Source of the DNA: Parus major | Lineage: Eukaryota > Chordata > Aves > Passeriformes > Paridae | Assembly (NCBI RefSeq): GCF_001522545.3 | Contig: NC_031769.1 | Location: 68,105,628 to 68,169,627, forward strand | DNA length: 64,000 nucleotides | Reading direction: 5' to 3' | In this document: piece by piece, positions 24,701-39,700 of the stretch | How the letters are laid out: every line of letters begins with the position of its first letter | Numbering within the stretch: the stretch's first letter is position 1 | The notes under the pieces: generated by a model | The model's database searches: none | Told to the model about the DNA's origin: nothing | The model's input: only the letters and a program-made list of their open reading frames with translations | Position numbers and translations under genes: made by a program

Positions 24701-27700
24701 CCAGTTTTTTTCCAATTCCTCTTTCTGAAGTGAGCTGGGCAGTACCACTCTTCCTTCCTGTAAGGAGCTTTGGTGAGCTAATGTGAGAAGCATAGTTTAA
24801 TGGCCTGGTACAAGGCTGCAAAAATCAAGAAGACTACCTTCTGAGCAGCTAATGTGGTCATCCAACATCAGCATCGGTAAGACTGGCTTAAATTGTACGA
24901 GCTTTTTACTGTTTTCTTCCAGCCATGGATGTGAGGTAGTATTGACTAATGGCAGTGCAGAGAGGAGGAAAATAGTTCACACTTAAAGAGTGTTGCCCAG
25001 TCAAGGAAACTTCTGGGTATACAGAAAATTCTTGTCTCCTAGTACAAACACCCAGTTTACCAATCTCCTCGATTTCTCTGCTCTGACAGTGGGAGGTGTG
25101 TGGAGCCGACCATGCTTTGTGGGTTGCTTTTGTTTCATCCATACCTTGTATCAAAGCCTGGAAGAAGAGGTAGCATAGTTGCTGAGAGTGCACTTGTTTG
25201 GTTGGGATTTTTCTATTTTGTTTTGTTGCTGGTTGTTTGTAAATCTTGAGACAGTTTCAACTTCTGGGAAAGGATAGTCTCGTTTGGACTGACGCAAAGC
25301 AATAGGTACAGGATGGTGAAGGAGAGTTTCAGTAGTTAAGTGTTCTGTGTGCAATGGGTCTGGAAATAAATGGGCCATGGGCTGAAGTGTTATTCTTTGG
25401 TGAATAATGGTTCAGAAGTTTCCTGGTATGTTTCTGTTTCAGAACAGGTTTTTATGATGTCACTGCTTTAGCTCGGCTAAACAGGTAGGTCAGTAAGGTC
25501 TCACAATATTCAGCATAAAAGCTGAGATAATAGGTATGAATTTGAATAGTTTGGCATCATAGTAGAGGAGGAATTAAGAATGGTTTCTGGAAGGAGCAAG
25601 GATATTACACTGTGAGCTTTATAAGGTGTAGTTTTTAGTGAAGCTAGCAAAGGGTTAGTTTGCAGGATCACTGGATCACTCCTATTCTTAGTTTGTGGGA
25701 AACAATATTCCTGCTCCTGCCCATAAGGAAAAAAACCATGACCTAAATAAGAAACACATGTATAATGAAGGGAACACATTATCCACATTATCAACTTGTT
25801 TGGATTTCCTTTTTTTGCCTGTTATGCAGGCTCTCTTTCAGGGGTACTCACTCATACAAAAATTGCAACCTCAGTGTCATTATTTTAAAAGATTTGTTTT
25901 CCAATGTAAGAATCAAACTGAAAAATTTATTTTAGATGATGAAGGATAATCAGTATTCTGTCTTCTTCTATATCAAATTTCTAATTTTCTTCTTGTTCCT
26001 TAAAGACATTGCCCCTGAGGGAAACTAGGATTCTAGCATATGAGTTTCAGTTGTTCTGTGCTAGTGTGTTCATACTTAAACTACTTTGCTTATGTGAATC
26101 CTTCTTAGGTTATGTGTTCTGTTAGGTTGTAACCTGAAGTAGCAAAGAGGTAGAAAACTGTAGCTTGTTACTGACTTTCACTTGAGATGGCAGGACAAAA
26201 AGCAGAATAAAAAAGCCTCAACTCATGGTAAGTAAGTGTTCCAGAGGACCCGGGAAAGTTTTACATCTGTATGACAGGCAGTTTGACTTGCTGAATGATT
26301 GATTGTGCAGAACAGAAGGAAGAGGCTGTGAACATGCCTGTCGTTGTCAAGCATTGCATTTGAAAGGCAATGTATGTTATTCTTATTGCAACCTTTGGTG
26401 ACCCACAAGTTGGCAGAGAGGGAGAGGCATGTGCTGGCTGAGATCCCTGTAGCAGATTTCAAGTAGATTCTTGGTCTAACAGTAACTTTCAAACAAATCT
26501 CTTTGATTTTTTTTTTTTCCTAAACTAGAGTTAGAAATATGGACTCCTGTGCATGTGTTTAAAACAAAGTCCTTACTGTTTTTTTTGTAAATAACAAAAC
26601 TCTCTGAGTGACAGCCAGGGTATAATGTAAACTACTCGTCCAAGTGGAGCTACAAGAAGAATAGCTGCTTTATCTTTTTCCTTTGTTCTGTCACCACTGC
26701 CACTTTTAGAGAAGGAACAAGTACATTTTTCCATTTTCATCCTCAGATTTGATGTACTGCATGTTTCTGTGCTTTCAGAGATTTATAATGCATGGGTATA
26801 TCCTCTGAAGTTACATTCTGAACCAAAGCCCTTTTGTAAGGAAACATGAGTATTGCTTTTAATTTGGTAGCTCACTTTCAAATATATATTCACTTTTGGT
26901 GGGGCGGGGGTGGAATTTGCTTATTTTCTCAGATCTTCCTAATATCTGTAGGCTTTTCTGCAAACATTTTCCAAATGTCTTTCCAGTCTTGTCCTCTTCA
27001 ATGATACAACTTGGGGATGGGCTGGTGGATTGAGCTCCAGGAAGCGAGGGAGGATATGACATGGGATGCGAGTCTTGTATCAGGATCTGAAATGACGCCT
27101 CTTCTGAAGGCAATCAGGAAGCCCTCACTAAAACTAAAGCACAAATAATTAATAATACATCCTTCTCCTTAGGCTCCTGTTTTCTAACTTGGGCTGGTTG
27201 CAGTTTCAGGGACAAGGAGATCCATTAAAGGGATAGAGCAGGGTACTGCAACACCACTGGTAGCCAAGTGGTAGGTGCTTGTTTCTGCAGCCTCCCTGCA
27301 AGAGGATCAGGTTGACACCACCTGCTGCTTTAACCTCAGCACTTAGAATATCTTCTGAGGTGGTTTTGTTGGCACCTGTCCCACCCCTCATCTGCTGAGG
27401 CTCTCCTGTCTTTGGTCTCCTTTGGATTCTTCTCTAATAGAGTAATGAGCTTGATGGAAGAATAACATCTTTTCTTCAGCAGTACTTTCAAATAGAGATA
27501 TGCTCTTTTTGGGCATGCATCTAAGGGTTGTGAAGGAAAGTCTCAAAATCACATCTGTGATACTTTCAGGTGTAGTAAATCTACCCAGGAGGTTGGTAGA
27601 CATTGCTTCCGTGCTTTGGTAGGCTAAGTGAAATTATCTGTAAATAAATTTGGATTTGAAGAGATTGTTCATAAGGACAGAAGAACAACATAGCTGCTTA

Positions 27701-30700
27701 CTAAAACCAGCCAGTTTGTTCAGTCAGCTGCTTTTTGTTTCCCTGAGCTACCATTTGATTACTGTTGACTATTTAGATTTAGAAGTTACATTTTCTTAAG
27801 CTGGCATGTAATTTTTCAGTACTAATGTCATGCTTTTGTAGAAACTGCTGTCTGATTAATTTCATTTTTATATGTATTTGAAATATAAAAGGGTTTATTT
27901 AATAACATTGAAGCTTTTTATTTCTCACACACAGTTGCGCTGTAAACTCTTAGGCAGGTGTCTTGGGGTAGTCCAGCTCTTTATCCATTAGCATACTACA
28001 CAAAATAACTGCACAGGGAATTGCAGTCAGCCCGTCTTCTGTGACAGAAATGTATTTGGCAGAGAGATCTTCTTCCCTGACAAAGGAGACAGCTGTCAAT
28101 GCTGTCCTTTTCAGTACTGAGGCTCACTGGGTCTGGTACGTAAAAGTGCAGGCATTAGAAATGCAGCAGAGGAATTGGCAGCTACCTCTAGCAGGAAGTT
28201 TTTAAGTCTTCTGTGCCCTAGAACAACGTGAGCTAAAATGCCTTAACTCTGTGAACTGTCAACACTGTCCCTTTGTCCAAAATGTACAGCTTTTTTCTTT
28301 ACATATTTCCTTTAAACTGGTACTTTCTGTGTCTGAAATGATTTTTACAAAACTTTCTCCTATTGCTGTTTCAGACTACACTGGCACACATCATAGCCAA
28401 CAGCAGCAAAAAGAATGGCATGAGGTTTGTGACACTGTCAGCCACAAGTGCTAAGACAAATGATGTTCGAGATGTCATCAGCCAAGCCCAGAATGAAAAA
28501 AGACTCTTCAAGAGAAAAACTATCCTCTTTATTGATGAGATCCATCGTTTCAATAAATCTCAGCAGGTATTGTACTACAGTGCTTTTTTAAAAGAGCCTT
28601 AGTCAGCACTTCTGTAAAATCTCCCACTTTGCCTTAAGTGGCCACCTTCCTTTGGCCTTTTGATTTCCATGTTAATACTTTCAGTACATGAATTTTGGAG
28701 AAACATAAAAATTAAATACCTTAATTAAACACCTAAATACCTATTAACTTCCAACCAACATTTAAGTATTGTGATTCAAAGCTTTAAATAAAAGGCTGAG
28801 TTATAGTTGACTTATGTGCTAGTCTTAATATGATAATTTTATGAAGTAATATTTCTGCAAAGTCACGTTAGTAATGTTTGCTAACATCTTCATTTCAGCC
28901 TCCATCTGGGGGTTAGCATTCTGTATTACCTTTACAAAGGTCTGGAATGTGAATGTGCCAAAGGTGGGTATTTTAGTGTTGTCCTCTCTTCTGTGTGAGA
29001 AAAAATAAGTCATGGCATGGTACTTTGGGATTAGGCAGGGAATTGTAGTCCTAAAGGTTGATTCAAAGCATTGTTTAAGAGTAGCCTCACTATTTGTTAT
29101 ACTTGATAAGGCAATTTCATGATTTCTTGTGTTGCCATGCAATAAACCAAAGTCACACAAATCCCAAATTTGCAAATTTCTTTACCCTATTTCTTTTCAG
29201 CTGGTAGGGTTATTCTCAGTGCAGTCATTTATTATTAAGGCATTGGGTGCATGAAATTAAATAATTTCCATATCTGTGCGTGAACTGCCTTGCCAGTGTG
29301 GTTATTTGTCATATCAACAGGGAACCCAAAGCCTCACAAGACGCAAAAAAAATGTAGCCTACTCACATGGGATGTTTCAGGTTGTCATTGATCGAGATCA
29401 ACTTTTTCTGCTTCCCTCCCATGCTCAGGACACTTTCCTTCCTCACGTCGAGTGCGGGACGGTGACCCTGATAGGAGCAACCACAGAAAACCCTTCCTTC
29501 CAAGTCAACGCCGCTCTCCTGAGCCGCTGCCGGGTGATTGTCCTGGAGAAGCTCTCGGTTGAAGCGATGGAGGCAATTCTGATGAGGGCTGTCAGGTCCT
29601 TAGGGCTCCAGGTTTTGGGCCAGGGTGACCAGCACGGCACCCCTGCGACTGGCAGCAGCAGCAAGAGCTCGGAGTGAGTACTTTATGGGCTGCAGGGTGT
29701 TAACGTGCGCAGCCCGAGGAGCTGACTGCCTGCCAGGGAGAGAATGAAGCAGTTGGGGGGTGGGAAGAGAAACCCTAGCCACTTCTGATAGTAAAGAAAA
29801 GAAGTGGCAGCATATGGCGGGGGCGGGGGTGACAGGAGAGAGAGAATTCAAAGCATTGGCTCTCTCCATCCAAAACATAATCTCACCGTCTGGATTAGGA
29901 GAGAATTTTATACTTGGATCCATAACTCCTGACTCACCCTGTCAGGGTATTTAAATCTGTTCTGCTGCTGCTGATTTGCTGTGGAAGCCTGTAACTGGGT
30001 TTTTGTCATGTCCTAATGTGTGTTACTTCTTGCTACTGGTTGTAAAAGCATCACATTACCGTTAAGTGCTGGATGGGGTATCCCCTCTTAATTTGGAAGT
30101 GCCTGCCAGAAGTTTGTTGTTTTCTGAGAATTTATTTTTAATAAGATCAGAGAGGATGCTGCTGCTTCTGTTCTTTAGTTGCAGGATAAGTCCTGTGTTA
30201 TGTTTTAGGATATCCTGTGACAAGAGGAGGTTGTTGCTGTGAGATGTTAATAGATTGTTTCAAGAGAGACTTTGTTTTTCTCTGTTCCTTGATGTCCAGA
30301 CAGATCAATTCATATTGAACACTTGAGTAAGTTTTGGAAAAAACAGCATCCAGGTTTGTCTACAAGGGATGTTACCTGCCTTCTGAAACAGGAGGCTGGC
30401 AAATAAGAGTAATGTGTGGTACTGTGGTACTCACATGCAAGCTATTACACTTCCTCTGTTTTGGCTCTTGGCTCCACTCCTAGTAATTTACAGTGCATTG
30501 ACACGGTGGTGATTGACAGACTGTATGAAATAAATGAGAGGGAATCCACTTGAACTTTATCACAGAATGTAAGCACAAAGAATTGCCAACCTGAATGCTG
30601 AGGTCAGGACAGGTAAGGAATGGTATTCCTTTTTTATTTTTAGGCTACCCTGACTCATGGTTTACTCATTTGTAGCTTTTATGTGTTGTAGTAATGTGAA

Positions 30701-33700
30701 TTTTAGAAGGGAAGGCAGTACTGCATGTCAGCATTAATGTAACGGCACAGCTGTGGCTGTGGCTACACCCTGACTGGGGTTCAGAGACTTTTCTTTCTGT
30801 ACAGGATTAAAGTACAAGGCATAGTTTCAGCTGCAGTTGTTTGGGTTTGGGTTTCGCTGGGCTCTCCATGTCTGTAACCTTCCAATAGCTATGGATGATT
30901 TAAACAGCACGGTGCTTCATCAAACTGAAAGAAGTTTGGCAGGCAGACTGTCAGACTAACACAGTTTCAGAAATCTCTCCCTGGGGAGAGAAGGCCACAC
31001 TCCAAAAGCAGGTATGGGAGCCAAGCATTTAAAAATAAAAATGGGGTTTTGAATTGAGGAGGGTTTGTTGCTGTTATGTGTCAGGTCTTTCTTCTTTCAT
31101 GATGCAATCTGGTGCTGGGCCACAATTCCTACATTCTGTTGCTAGTAAGTTCAGATTTTTACAAGCCATCCTGTCCCTTACCGTGGTTCTGATTTGGATT
31201 CCTCATTAATTCCTGCTTCTTGCTTCAGTGTCCATACCATTGCTGCTTCTCCACTGCTCTGCAGGAGCAGCTGTCTGAGCTTTTTTACCCCCTTGCCTCT
31301 AAGGAGTAGGACTGTCATTAGATGCAGGCAGGTAACTGTTCATGCTGTCCTGAAAAATAAATGGAAATAACCAACTATAATTGTTTTGGTTGTTAATGGT
31401 GTTCACCTTTATTCCAGAGTGAGAAAAGGAGCTGTAATGCAGCACATCCCTAAACGGTGGTGTGTACCCACTTTGGAAGTGCTGCAGGGATTTAGCAAGA
31501 AGGCACAAGAGATGTGTGCATTGAATTTTGCATTTCATTTCCCATGTGAATCTCCCTTTCCGAGCCACAGCAATGTAGTATGAAGTACTGCATGTGCTGC
31601 TTGACCTCAGTTAATCAGATGGTTTTAATATCACATCACTTGTCTGAGAGGATGGCTTACCTAAAAGAGATTTTGAAGAGGATGATTCTTTGTGGTCTCT
31701 CCTATTACCTTGAGGAACAGGGTGAGGGTGAATCTTCCTTAGTCTTTACAGGCATCTTCCGTTCTCGGCAAGAATGCAGCCATTTCCAAGTGGTTCAAAG
31801 GTATTCATCATCTGCACTCCACGAGGAAAGTCTGCTCTACCCAAATCTGTTTCCTTGGATTTTCTTTGTGGATTTTTCTTATCTTGCTTACACCATTGCT
31901 GCAGTTTTCTGATAAAGTTAGATCACCTGGATTCTCTTTCACTCCGTTGTGGCCTTTTCTTGCTCTAAAGCTGGAGCAACTAGCAGTGGGTATTACTTCT
32001 TGGATGTCTTTCTATTTGGTGTGTCACTGTGGCTCACAAAGGTTCTTCGGCGGCTTTCATATTAATTACTGGATTTCTTTAGAATAATATGTGCTTTTTG
32101 TGGTATTTTCATCAGGATTACCATCTCAAACTGTGCCTCAAATTCTTCAGTAAATCAAGCTGAAAGATGGAGAAACAGGAAAGGAAGAAACATGATGAAG
32201 AATAGTAGGAAGTCAATGTTAAAGATGTTTCTTATTGCTGCAACTGCTTGTGCTTTCTGCAGTTTATGCTGTGTCAGTAATAGCACAAGCTCTTCCAGGT
32301 GTGCAGTGATACACTACACTTATGTGGTAGAAGAAAACATATTCTTTGTTTGGCTTTTTATTTTTGTCACTCAAGTGCTGCCCTCGGAATGGTATCTTTA
32401 ATTGAAGTCAGACAGTAAATTGGATGGTTGATTAATGTGTTTGAACCTAGATAGCACAGAAGGCACACAGCTGAGGGAAATGGAAGGAACCCCAGTTTCC
32501 TGTTGGCAAGCCCAGACGTCATGCAGTTCAGCTTGTTATTGGCTGTATTACAAGTTCTGGCATGTTTTGAATTCACTGGTTCATAAATCACAACACTGAA
32601 AGTGGAATTCCTTTGGATCTTTGGTGTTTAATACTTCATTGAAAATTATTCCTGAATTGGAATATCCATTCAAGTTCCTTGCAGGAAATGAGTTGCTGAG
32701 GTGAGAGGCAGCACTGGAAGACAGTGCTGTAGGGCAGTGAGCAGTGCATATCACACTGCAGTAGTTCAGTTGAAGAACTGTGTTTGCCTGTAAAAGTGTT
32801 GCAATCTGCCAAGGAGTGAATATAGTGACAATAACTGCATTGGGAAAGTAAGAAAGTACTGATTTATATGGGAAACAAGCAGTGGGTGCTTCATCTCATG
32901 TTTTGCTTAGTAATTTTTCAAATCTGATCATACAGGTTCTCCTTGCTTGGGCTTCCTTATATTTACTCCTTGATCTTCTTTGTGCTCTCTTGTCATTGGC
33001 TCAAATGCTGCAGTGCTGTGTGGGTTTAATGGGTAGTTCATCATACATTTCATGTCGGTTCTTGGCACAAAGTGTCTCAAGTGTGTGGTGAAAAAGAGGA
33101 ACTGGAAGAAGGATTTATTATCCTGTAGTGGTAGTTTTCCATTCCTTGAGCTAATATATCGTCTTCAGCCCAGGGAGTGATGGATCCCAGCACGTCCCTT
33201 TTGGCTTGTTTATGTTTTTGTCTCCAAGTATCATTGGTGACATGGTGCCAACATTGACCATTGGCATCCAGTGGGTGTTCAATGTTAATTTTGGAAGTTG
33301 AATAAAATATGGGATTGCCCATCTGCAAGAGTATCAGGAGCTTGGAAAGAAGTCAGAAAGCATGGGAGTTATTCTGCCTTGTGGATCTGATGGGTGCAGA
33401 AGTTGTCTGAAGTGGGAGGGGGTAGGACACTTGAACTTCTGAAGACAGGATGGGCTTAAAAATGTAAAACACAGCAAGTGGTTTTTACCATCAGGATTTT
33501 GAAATTAGACTCCTGCCTAGTAAAGTGAAATCATCAAGATATAGAATTTAAGATCTTAATTGCTCAGAACAAAAATCTTAATTTAGTTATTCTGAGTATA
33601 ACATTTTATTATTTTGAAATAGTGTATATGGAGCTGAGATTATGCAATAGGGAAGCATTATGTAATTTCCAATCAGTGATTCTCACCAATGTGCTGTGCA

Positions 33701-36700
33701 AACAGCTTGTATATGGAAGCTTTCTCCATTTTTTCTTGTTCTCTATCACATCCTGCATGTCATGCTATTGTAGGCATGGACTGGATCAGCCAATACATAA
33801 TGCATTATTTGGACTGGAATTGCTGTTTACCCTTATGTTACACTGAAATTTGACTATGGAAATGGACAAGGCCATTGCTTGTAACCAAATTTTTCATACT
33901 TTCTTGTGAATATTTGTTTCATTTTCTGTAATATACATTGTTTATGTTGAGTCAACAGGGCAGTTAGAGTTCTATAGTGAAACGAGAGAGGAATAAAACT
34001 CAGCTTCAAATTAGCAAAAGTGGTCTGAGGCCTAAACTTTTCTTGGGAAAAACTGTACTTAGCTTCTTCCAAGGTAGTACCTGCCTTTTAGTGCTCTTAA
34101 TGCTTCCCCTCTGCTTGCAGTCACTGCCTGCATTTGTGGTATCAGTATGAGGAGGCCTCAAGCACAGGGTGTGCTTCTCTGCAAGCAGCAGGCAAAGATC
34201 TTAGTCCTTGAAGGCAAAACTTTCTCTCAAGTATGCCCTGCTGGTGTGTGAGAAGTGTTTGCTCAGCATGTTATATATTTGGGGTCATTTCTGATGGAGG
34301 AGGTATTAGCTGCAGAAAGTCTGTGTGTAGTGCCTGCTGGTTTTTTAAAAAGTGCTTTTGCTTTCCTTGCTGGATTTTTTAATTGCTTATGAAAGATTTG
34401 GTGCCCATCTGTAGTGCTTAGGGGTGAATGTTGCTTCTTGATTTTCAGGGAATTTAATGCTTGACATAATTGACTGTCAATTGACATAAGTCCCTGTGCA
34501 GTTGTATTGTTTTGCTTCCTTGTTCAAAGATGGTTGAAACACCCTGGCAAAAGTGCCACTGTATGTGTGCTAATTTTTTTTTCTAGATTCATCAAATATG
34601 TGAGAGATAAGGAGATGAAAAAAAGTCATGATAGGATGCCTATGATGCATCTATTTTTCCCAGGGCATGATTTCTACTGTCTACTCTCTGTAGCATGGGT
34701 TTTGCCCCTAGAAGACATTTGTCAGCTTTCACTTGCAGTGTTTGATTAAAATTGCACCTCTACTAGTTCTTCCTTTTTATGTGTGGCTATGAGAGGACTC
34801 AAATATTAACTGCAAACATTTTTCCAGAACCTGCAGTCTTTTCCTTTTGTGTGACAAGTGCAAAATGGGTTTGCAAGGAGGAAGAGAAGGCAAGTAATGA
34901 AAATCAGTGGACACATCTTTCTGGGAGCCCTGATGCTGCCTTTTTGTACACTTCTGGCAGTGATAGTAACACATCTTTTGGTAAATGAAGTGCAGGGCTG
35001 TTGTGAATCCTTAATTATTTGACACACAAGAGATTCCTAAGAAATGGCCTCTCACACCAAACTCTTATGTGCTAATCCTTGCTGATACTTGTCACTCTTG
35101 ATTTATAGTGCAGCTACTAGAAGTGGCTCAGTTCAGGCCATTAATGACATGTTTAACTCTATTATCTGCTGTCTCCAAATAAGATCAGTTACACCCTCTG
35201 CCTGGCAACACCTTGGATGTTATCTTGTCTACATAACTGAGGGTTAAATCCTCAACAGGGTGCCTGTGAAACATGCAGTGGTGAACTGGTTTGGATGTGC
35301 CCCAACGGTGAGGACTGCAGCCCAGCAGATGGAAACCTAAAGACAGAACTTGAGGACTTTGTTGTTCTCGCAGATTTTTCATGGACTCACTAGGAGATCT
35401 CAGGAGATCCAGTTGCTGCATTTCTCAGGTCTTCCCATCTTCATAGAATCACTGAATATTCTGAGCTGAAAGGGACATTAAGGATCATTAAGTCCATCTC
35501 TTAAGTGGCCCATACAGGGATTGATGTTACCAACACTATGCTCCAATCATCTGAGCTAATCTCAGTGACTTGTTCATTTAGATGGTGATTTAACTGCAAT
35601 TTGGCCTTTTTCATGTGTTGGTATAATTCTGGCACACTTAGAGCAGTAAATGGCAAGAAGAGTGATGGACATGTATGGGATGCAGTTTCTTTCTAGTAAG
35701 ATTTTTTTTTTGTACCCCAATGACTAAATTGTAGTACCAAAAAGAGTAGGGTGCATGTGTTTTACATTGTAAACAATCTTTCCAGTTGTTGTTTTTTAAA
35801 GAGCAACTGATACCACCTCTTACTGTTGTTAGTAGTTAGTTCAAAACCTTATGCTAATTACTTTATAACTCACTGTATTCTCTCACCTGTATATGGATAG
35901 CTTCCTGTCTTTTCACTGTTCTTCCACCAAGGAATTTGAAGTGTTAGCAGTGAAATGCTGATGGAGTAAACCCTTATGAAGTTTAGCTGGCTGTGTTAGA
36001 ATTGGGCTGTGGCTAAAACCTAACCCTAGTTTTTGTTGGGTTTAATGAGGTAAGGAAAAATAAGGGGGTTAAATAGATAAGAGCTTCTGCCTTGCATTTT
36101 TCATGCGCAATTGTATTTAGCAGGCATTAGAGCAAAACTAAGAGGGTCAGCCCCAGGCTCTGCAGGATGAGTAAAGGCAAATCTTAAACCCAGCTGCGTA
36201 TCAAGAAACTTCGTAAAGAAATGACATCTCCAGCATAACAGGGTGTGATGGGTTCTATCCTGTTGCAGACTCCCGGTGTACATAGAGGAGAAAGCTCTGA
36301 ACACGCTTGCCTATCTTTGCGATGGAGATGCCAGGACTGGGCTGAATGGACTCCAGTTGGCAGTTCAGGCCAGAGTAGCAGCGGGAAGGACCACTCCTTT
36401 GAACACTACCAAAGGTGGTGCTGCAGATGGCATTCTGGTAACAGAAGAGCATGTAAAGGAGGGGCTCCAGCGATCTCACATCCTGTATGACCGAGCTGGT
36501 GAGTAACAGATGCATTCCTGAGACACAGTGTTCTCAAGATGTGATAGCCTCCCTGATTTCTCTTTCTTCTTTTTCTTCTACCAGCTGCTCTACTGAAACA
36601 GTGGTTGTACTGAAGTCTGTCCTAAAAGTTATTTTTCCTCTACTACGTAGTTCAGGTAGTTCAGCTGGGAATTCCTTCTCAACCAGGAATTGTAGATTAG

Positions 36701-39700
36701 CTGAAGGACCTGTTTGCTGTCCTCAAAACAGTTGCATTGTTATTTAATGTTACATTGTCTTCAGTGAGGATTTCAGTGTAAAGAGGCAGAAGAATTTGTT
36801 GAGGACATTTTTCTGGAAGGTTGGATATCTTTCATTGCACTTCTACTCCTTTGAAAGTCTTGGAAGTGCTCACATTCACAGCAGTATGTTATGTCAAAAC
36901 CTGAGCAGTTTGCTTTATTTTTAGAGTTGCTTTTTAAGGTAATGAATTCTGTAGCTTGCTTAGGGCAGTCCACATAAATCTCATTGCACTTAATGCTTCC
37001 TAGTGTGATAACCACTCTAGCTAAATTTGTGACTTGGCTGTCATAGGCAATCACAATAGTTGGCCACTAAATCATTTTAAGTTAGAGGGTTAAAAATCAG
37101 TGAGTATCATAGCTTAGGTGAATCCCCTTGAATGCATATGCTAGTTCTCCAGCAATACTTGAATGACCATGCAGAATAGTATGAATTAAATTATTATGCC
37201 AAGCAGTATTTGGAGAACTGATTTACTTTTTCTTTTTTTGGCCACTGTTTCTGATATACTCCATTAACTGTTGCTGTTCAAAACCTTTGATGCGAGGTTT
37301 CTTGAGGTTGGTTGTAACGTACGCCTGCTTGCAGCCTTCGTGCTACAGAGAAGTAATGATGACTCACTGTCAGGAAGAAGGCAGCTGGGCAGATACTGAT
37401 CTAATGGCAGCTGAGAAGTCGAGGGTAGGCAGGGAGAGGGAGAAGAAAATTTTTATGGGGTCTGTGTCAGGAAGAGGTCATGATTAGAAGGAAGTGGAAA
37501 ATCTGACCAATTCGCTGGTGCGAGTATCTTGCACCCTGTAGGTCCCTTGTGTGTTTGCTGTCGCCTTGTGGCCACTGTCACACAGAACTCTTGGCTTGTG
37601 TCTGTTGCTCCCAGCCCTCCTACACCTTCTTGCTCTGGTAGAGATGGCACAGAGTGCCTCTTCCTGAGGCTTGCATCAAGTCTGGGTGGTATGTGTCAGG
37701 CCCTTCTCTGCTGCAGAAATCTTTGTTGTCATTTATTGTGGGGCTTTTTGGCCAGAGATTTTCAGACTGGTGAAAGCAGATAAAACTCTGTTTTTCTGGT
37801 TTATATAAAAATCCAGAAAAAATAATCTGACACAGATAGTGTCACAATAGCAGGTTGCCCAAGTACATGCTTTACAGAATTTCTCTCTTCTGTGGAAGTC
37901 TGTGTTGACCACTGACTGTTGACTGCAGGTTGACCACTTTTGTCCATAGTAGAGATAGCTGTTTGTCCTTTTAAACACAGAGGACTCCTAGATAGCAGCT
38001 ACTGCATAAACAATTTTATTTTTTTTTGTAGCATGTTTTAATTAACACATTTTGAATCACAGCTGTGGTGGTGGAATCTACAATCCTCTAAAATAAAATG
38101 CTTCAGTCTTTTAAATTGGAGAGTCTAATCATGAAAGCAGCAACATACATTTGACTGTTGCATGTTTATGTAGAAAGCACCAAATAATTGATTAGTGTTT
38201 AGAGTTTTGTAAATATGGACTTTATTTTACATTATCTTTCGGTTACCTTCTGCAAAATTTGCCTAATGCATGTAGTTGGGCATTCTCTTCTCTTCAAGTA
38301 ATCTAGAAAGGAAATAATTCATAATGCAGTTGTTAGGTTGATGTTTTGATCTGTGTGAACACATGTAAAGGAAAAGGTCTTTGGTGCAGAAAGTTTATGC
38401 ATTTTAGCTGGAAGGACAGAGAAATAATTTTAATCAAATTTTACTGCCAGCAGCTGCCTGAAGCCTTTGCTGTATCAGGGAAACAAAAACTATTTATTCA
38501 TATTTTATCTTTTAATTGCAGTTGTTAAAATTTTGAAAATTTTAGAAAATGATAGAGCAACCAAATTCTTTAAAGTTCACCTGCAGATGGGCAGTGAGTA
38601 GATCTTTTAAATAAAGTTGTATTGTTGCCCCCTCCTTTTACATATTGTATCACTCTGCTAACACTAATTTAATAAGATAAATGTCAGTAATTTCACTGTC
38701 TGTGTAACAACATCAGTTATGGTAAAGGCTGGTAATGTGTTGAGCTGAATTTAATTTATTCTGAAATTTGGAGCACAGTTTTTGCTTTCCCTTCTCTGGA
38801 GGAGAAAAGAGAAGGTATCTGACTGTCCAGGGTTTGCTGTTGGAGCAGAGCTTAGAGCCATGTGGGCAGGGATAATTTACCTTCCCATACCATGCACATC
38901 ATTGCTGGGGTAGAGGAGTGGTTTGTTTGGAGTTTAATTTCCAGCTGGTTAAACCACCATACTCACACCATAATGTTTTTCCCCATCTCATACTGTTGCT
39001 CTAGTCTTACTTCCAGTGCTTTCCTCGGTCTCTTCGCAAGGAGCAGCTGATGTTTACTTTTGGCTAAGAGAAAAAATGATGTGAGATGGGGACTGTGATT
39101 TTACTTGTGCCTACTACCTTGTGACCAGGGAATGTTTAAGAAGTCCAAATATTAGTAAAAATAAAAGTTAGTGAAGGAGACTTTTTCCCTATCTTCTAGC
39201 AATATGACTTTAGATAAACCCACATCTTAAACTAGCCTGAGAACTCCTCATGAGCACATGAAGCAATCAACAAGATGTATTCATCTATGTATGTCAGACA
39301 TGAGAAAGCCTTCTCTTCCACAAAGCCTCCTGTGTAGTATCTTATTTCAGAAGGATATAACTGCACAGAGAAAATGTATTTTGATTCCAAAAACTCTTCA
39401 TAGTTTCAGTTTCAAGAGGTATCTGGGATATAGCAGAGATAGATAAGTTGGTATGTGTCTGTCTCTCAACTGAATTGTTAAGGCCCAAACCTGTATGTTA
39501 GCTAACCAGTATGAGAAAGCTAATAAATAAAATTCTACTAAAAGTTCTAATTTTTTTTTAAACTGATTTTGGTATCTCAGGCTATCTATAAACTGTATTT
39601 TTAGACAGAAATGTAAGAGCTCTCTCCAATGCACATCACTGGGTTTTGTCTTTAATTGATAAAGCAATTCTGATGTATAAGTATTGTCATTGTAGCTCTG

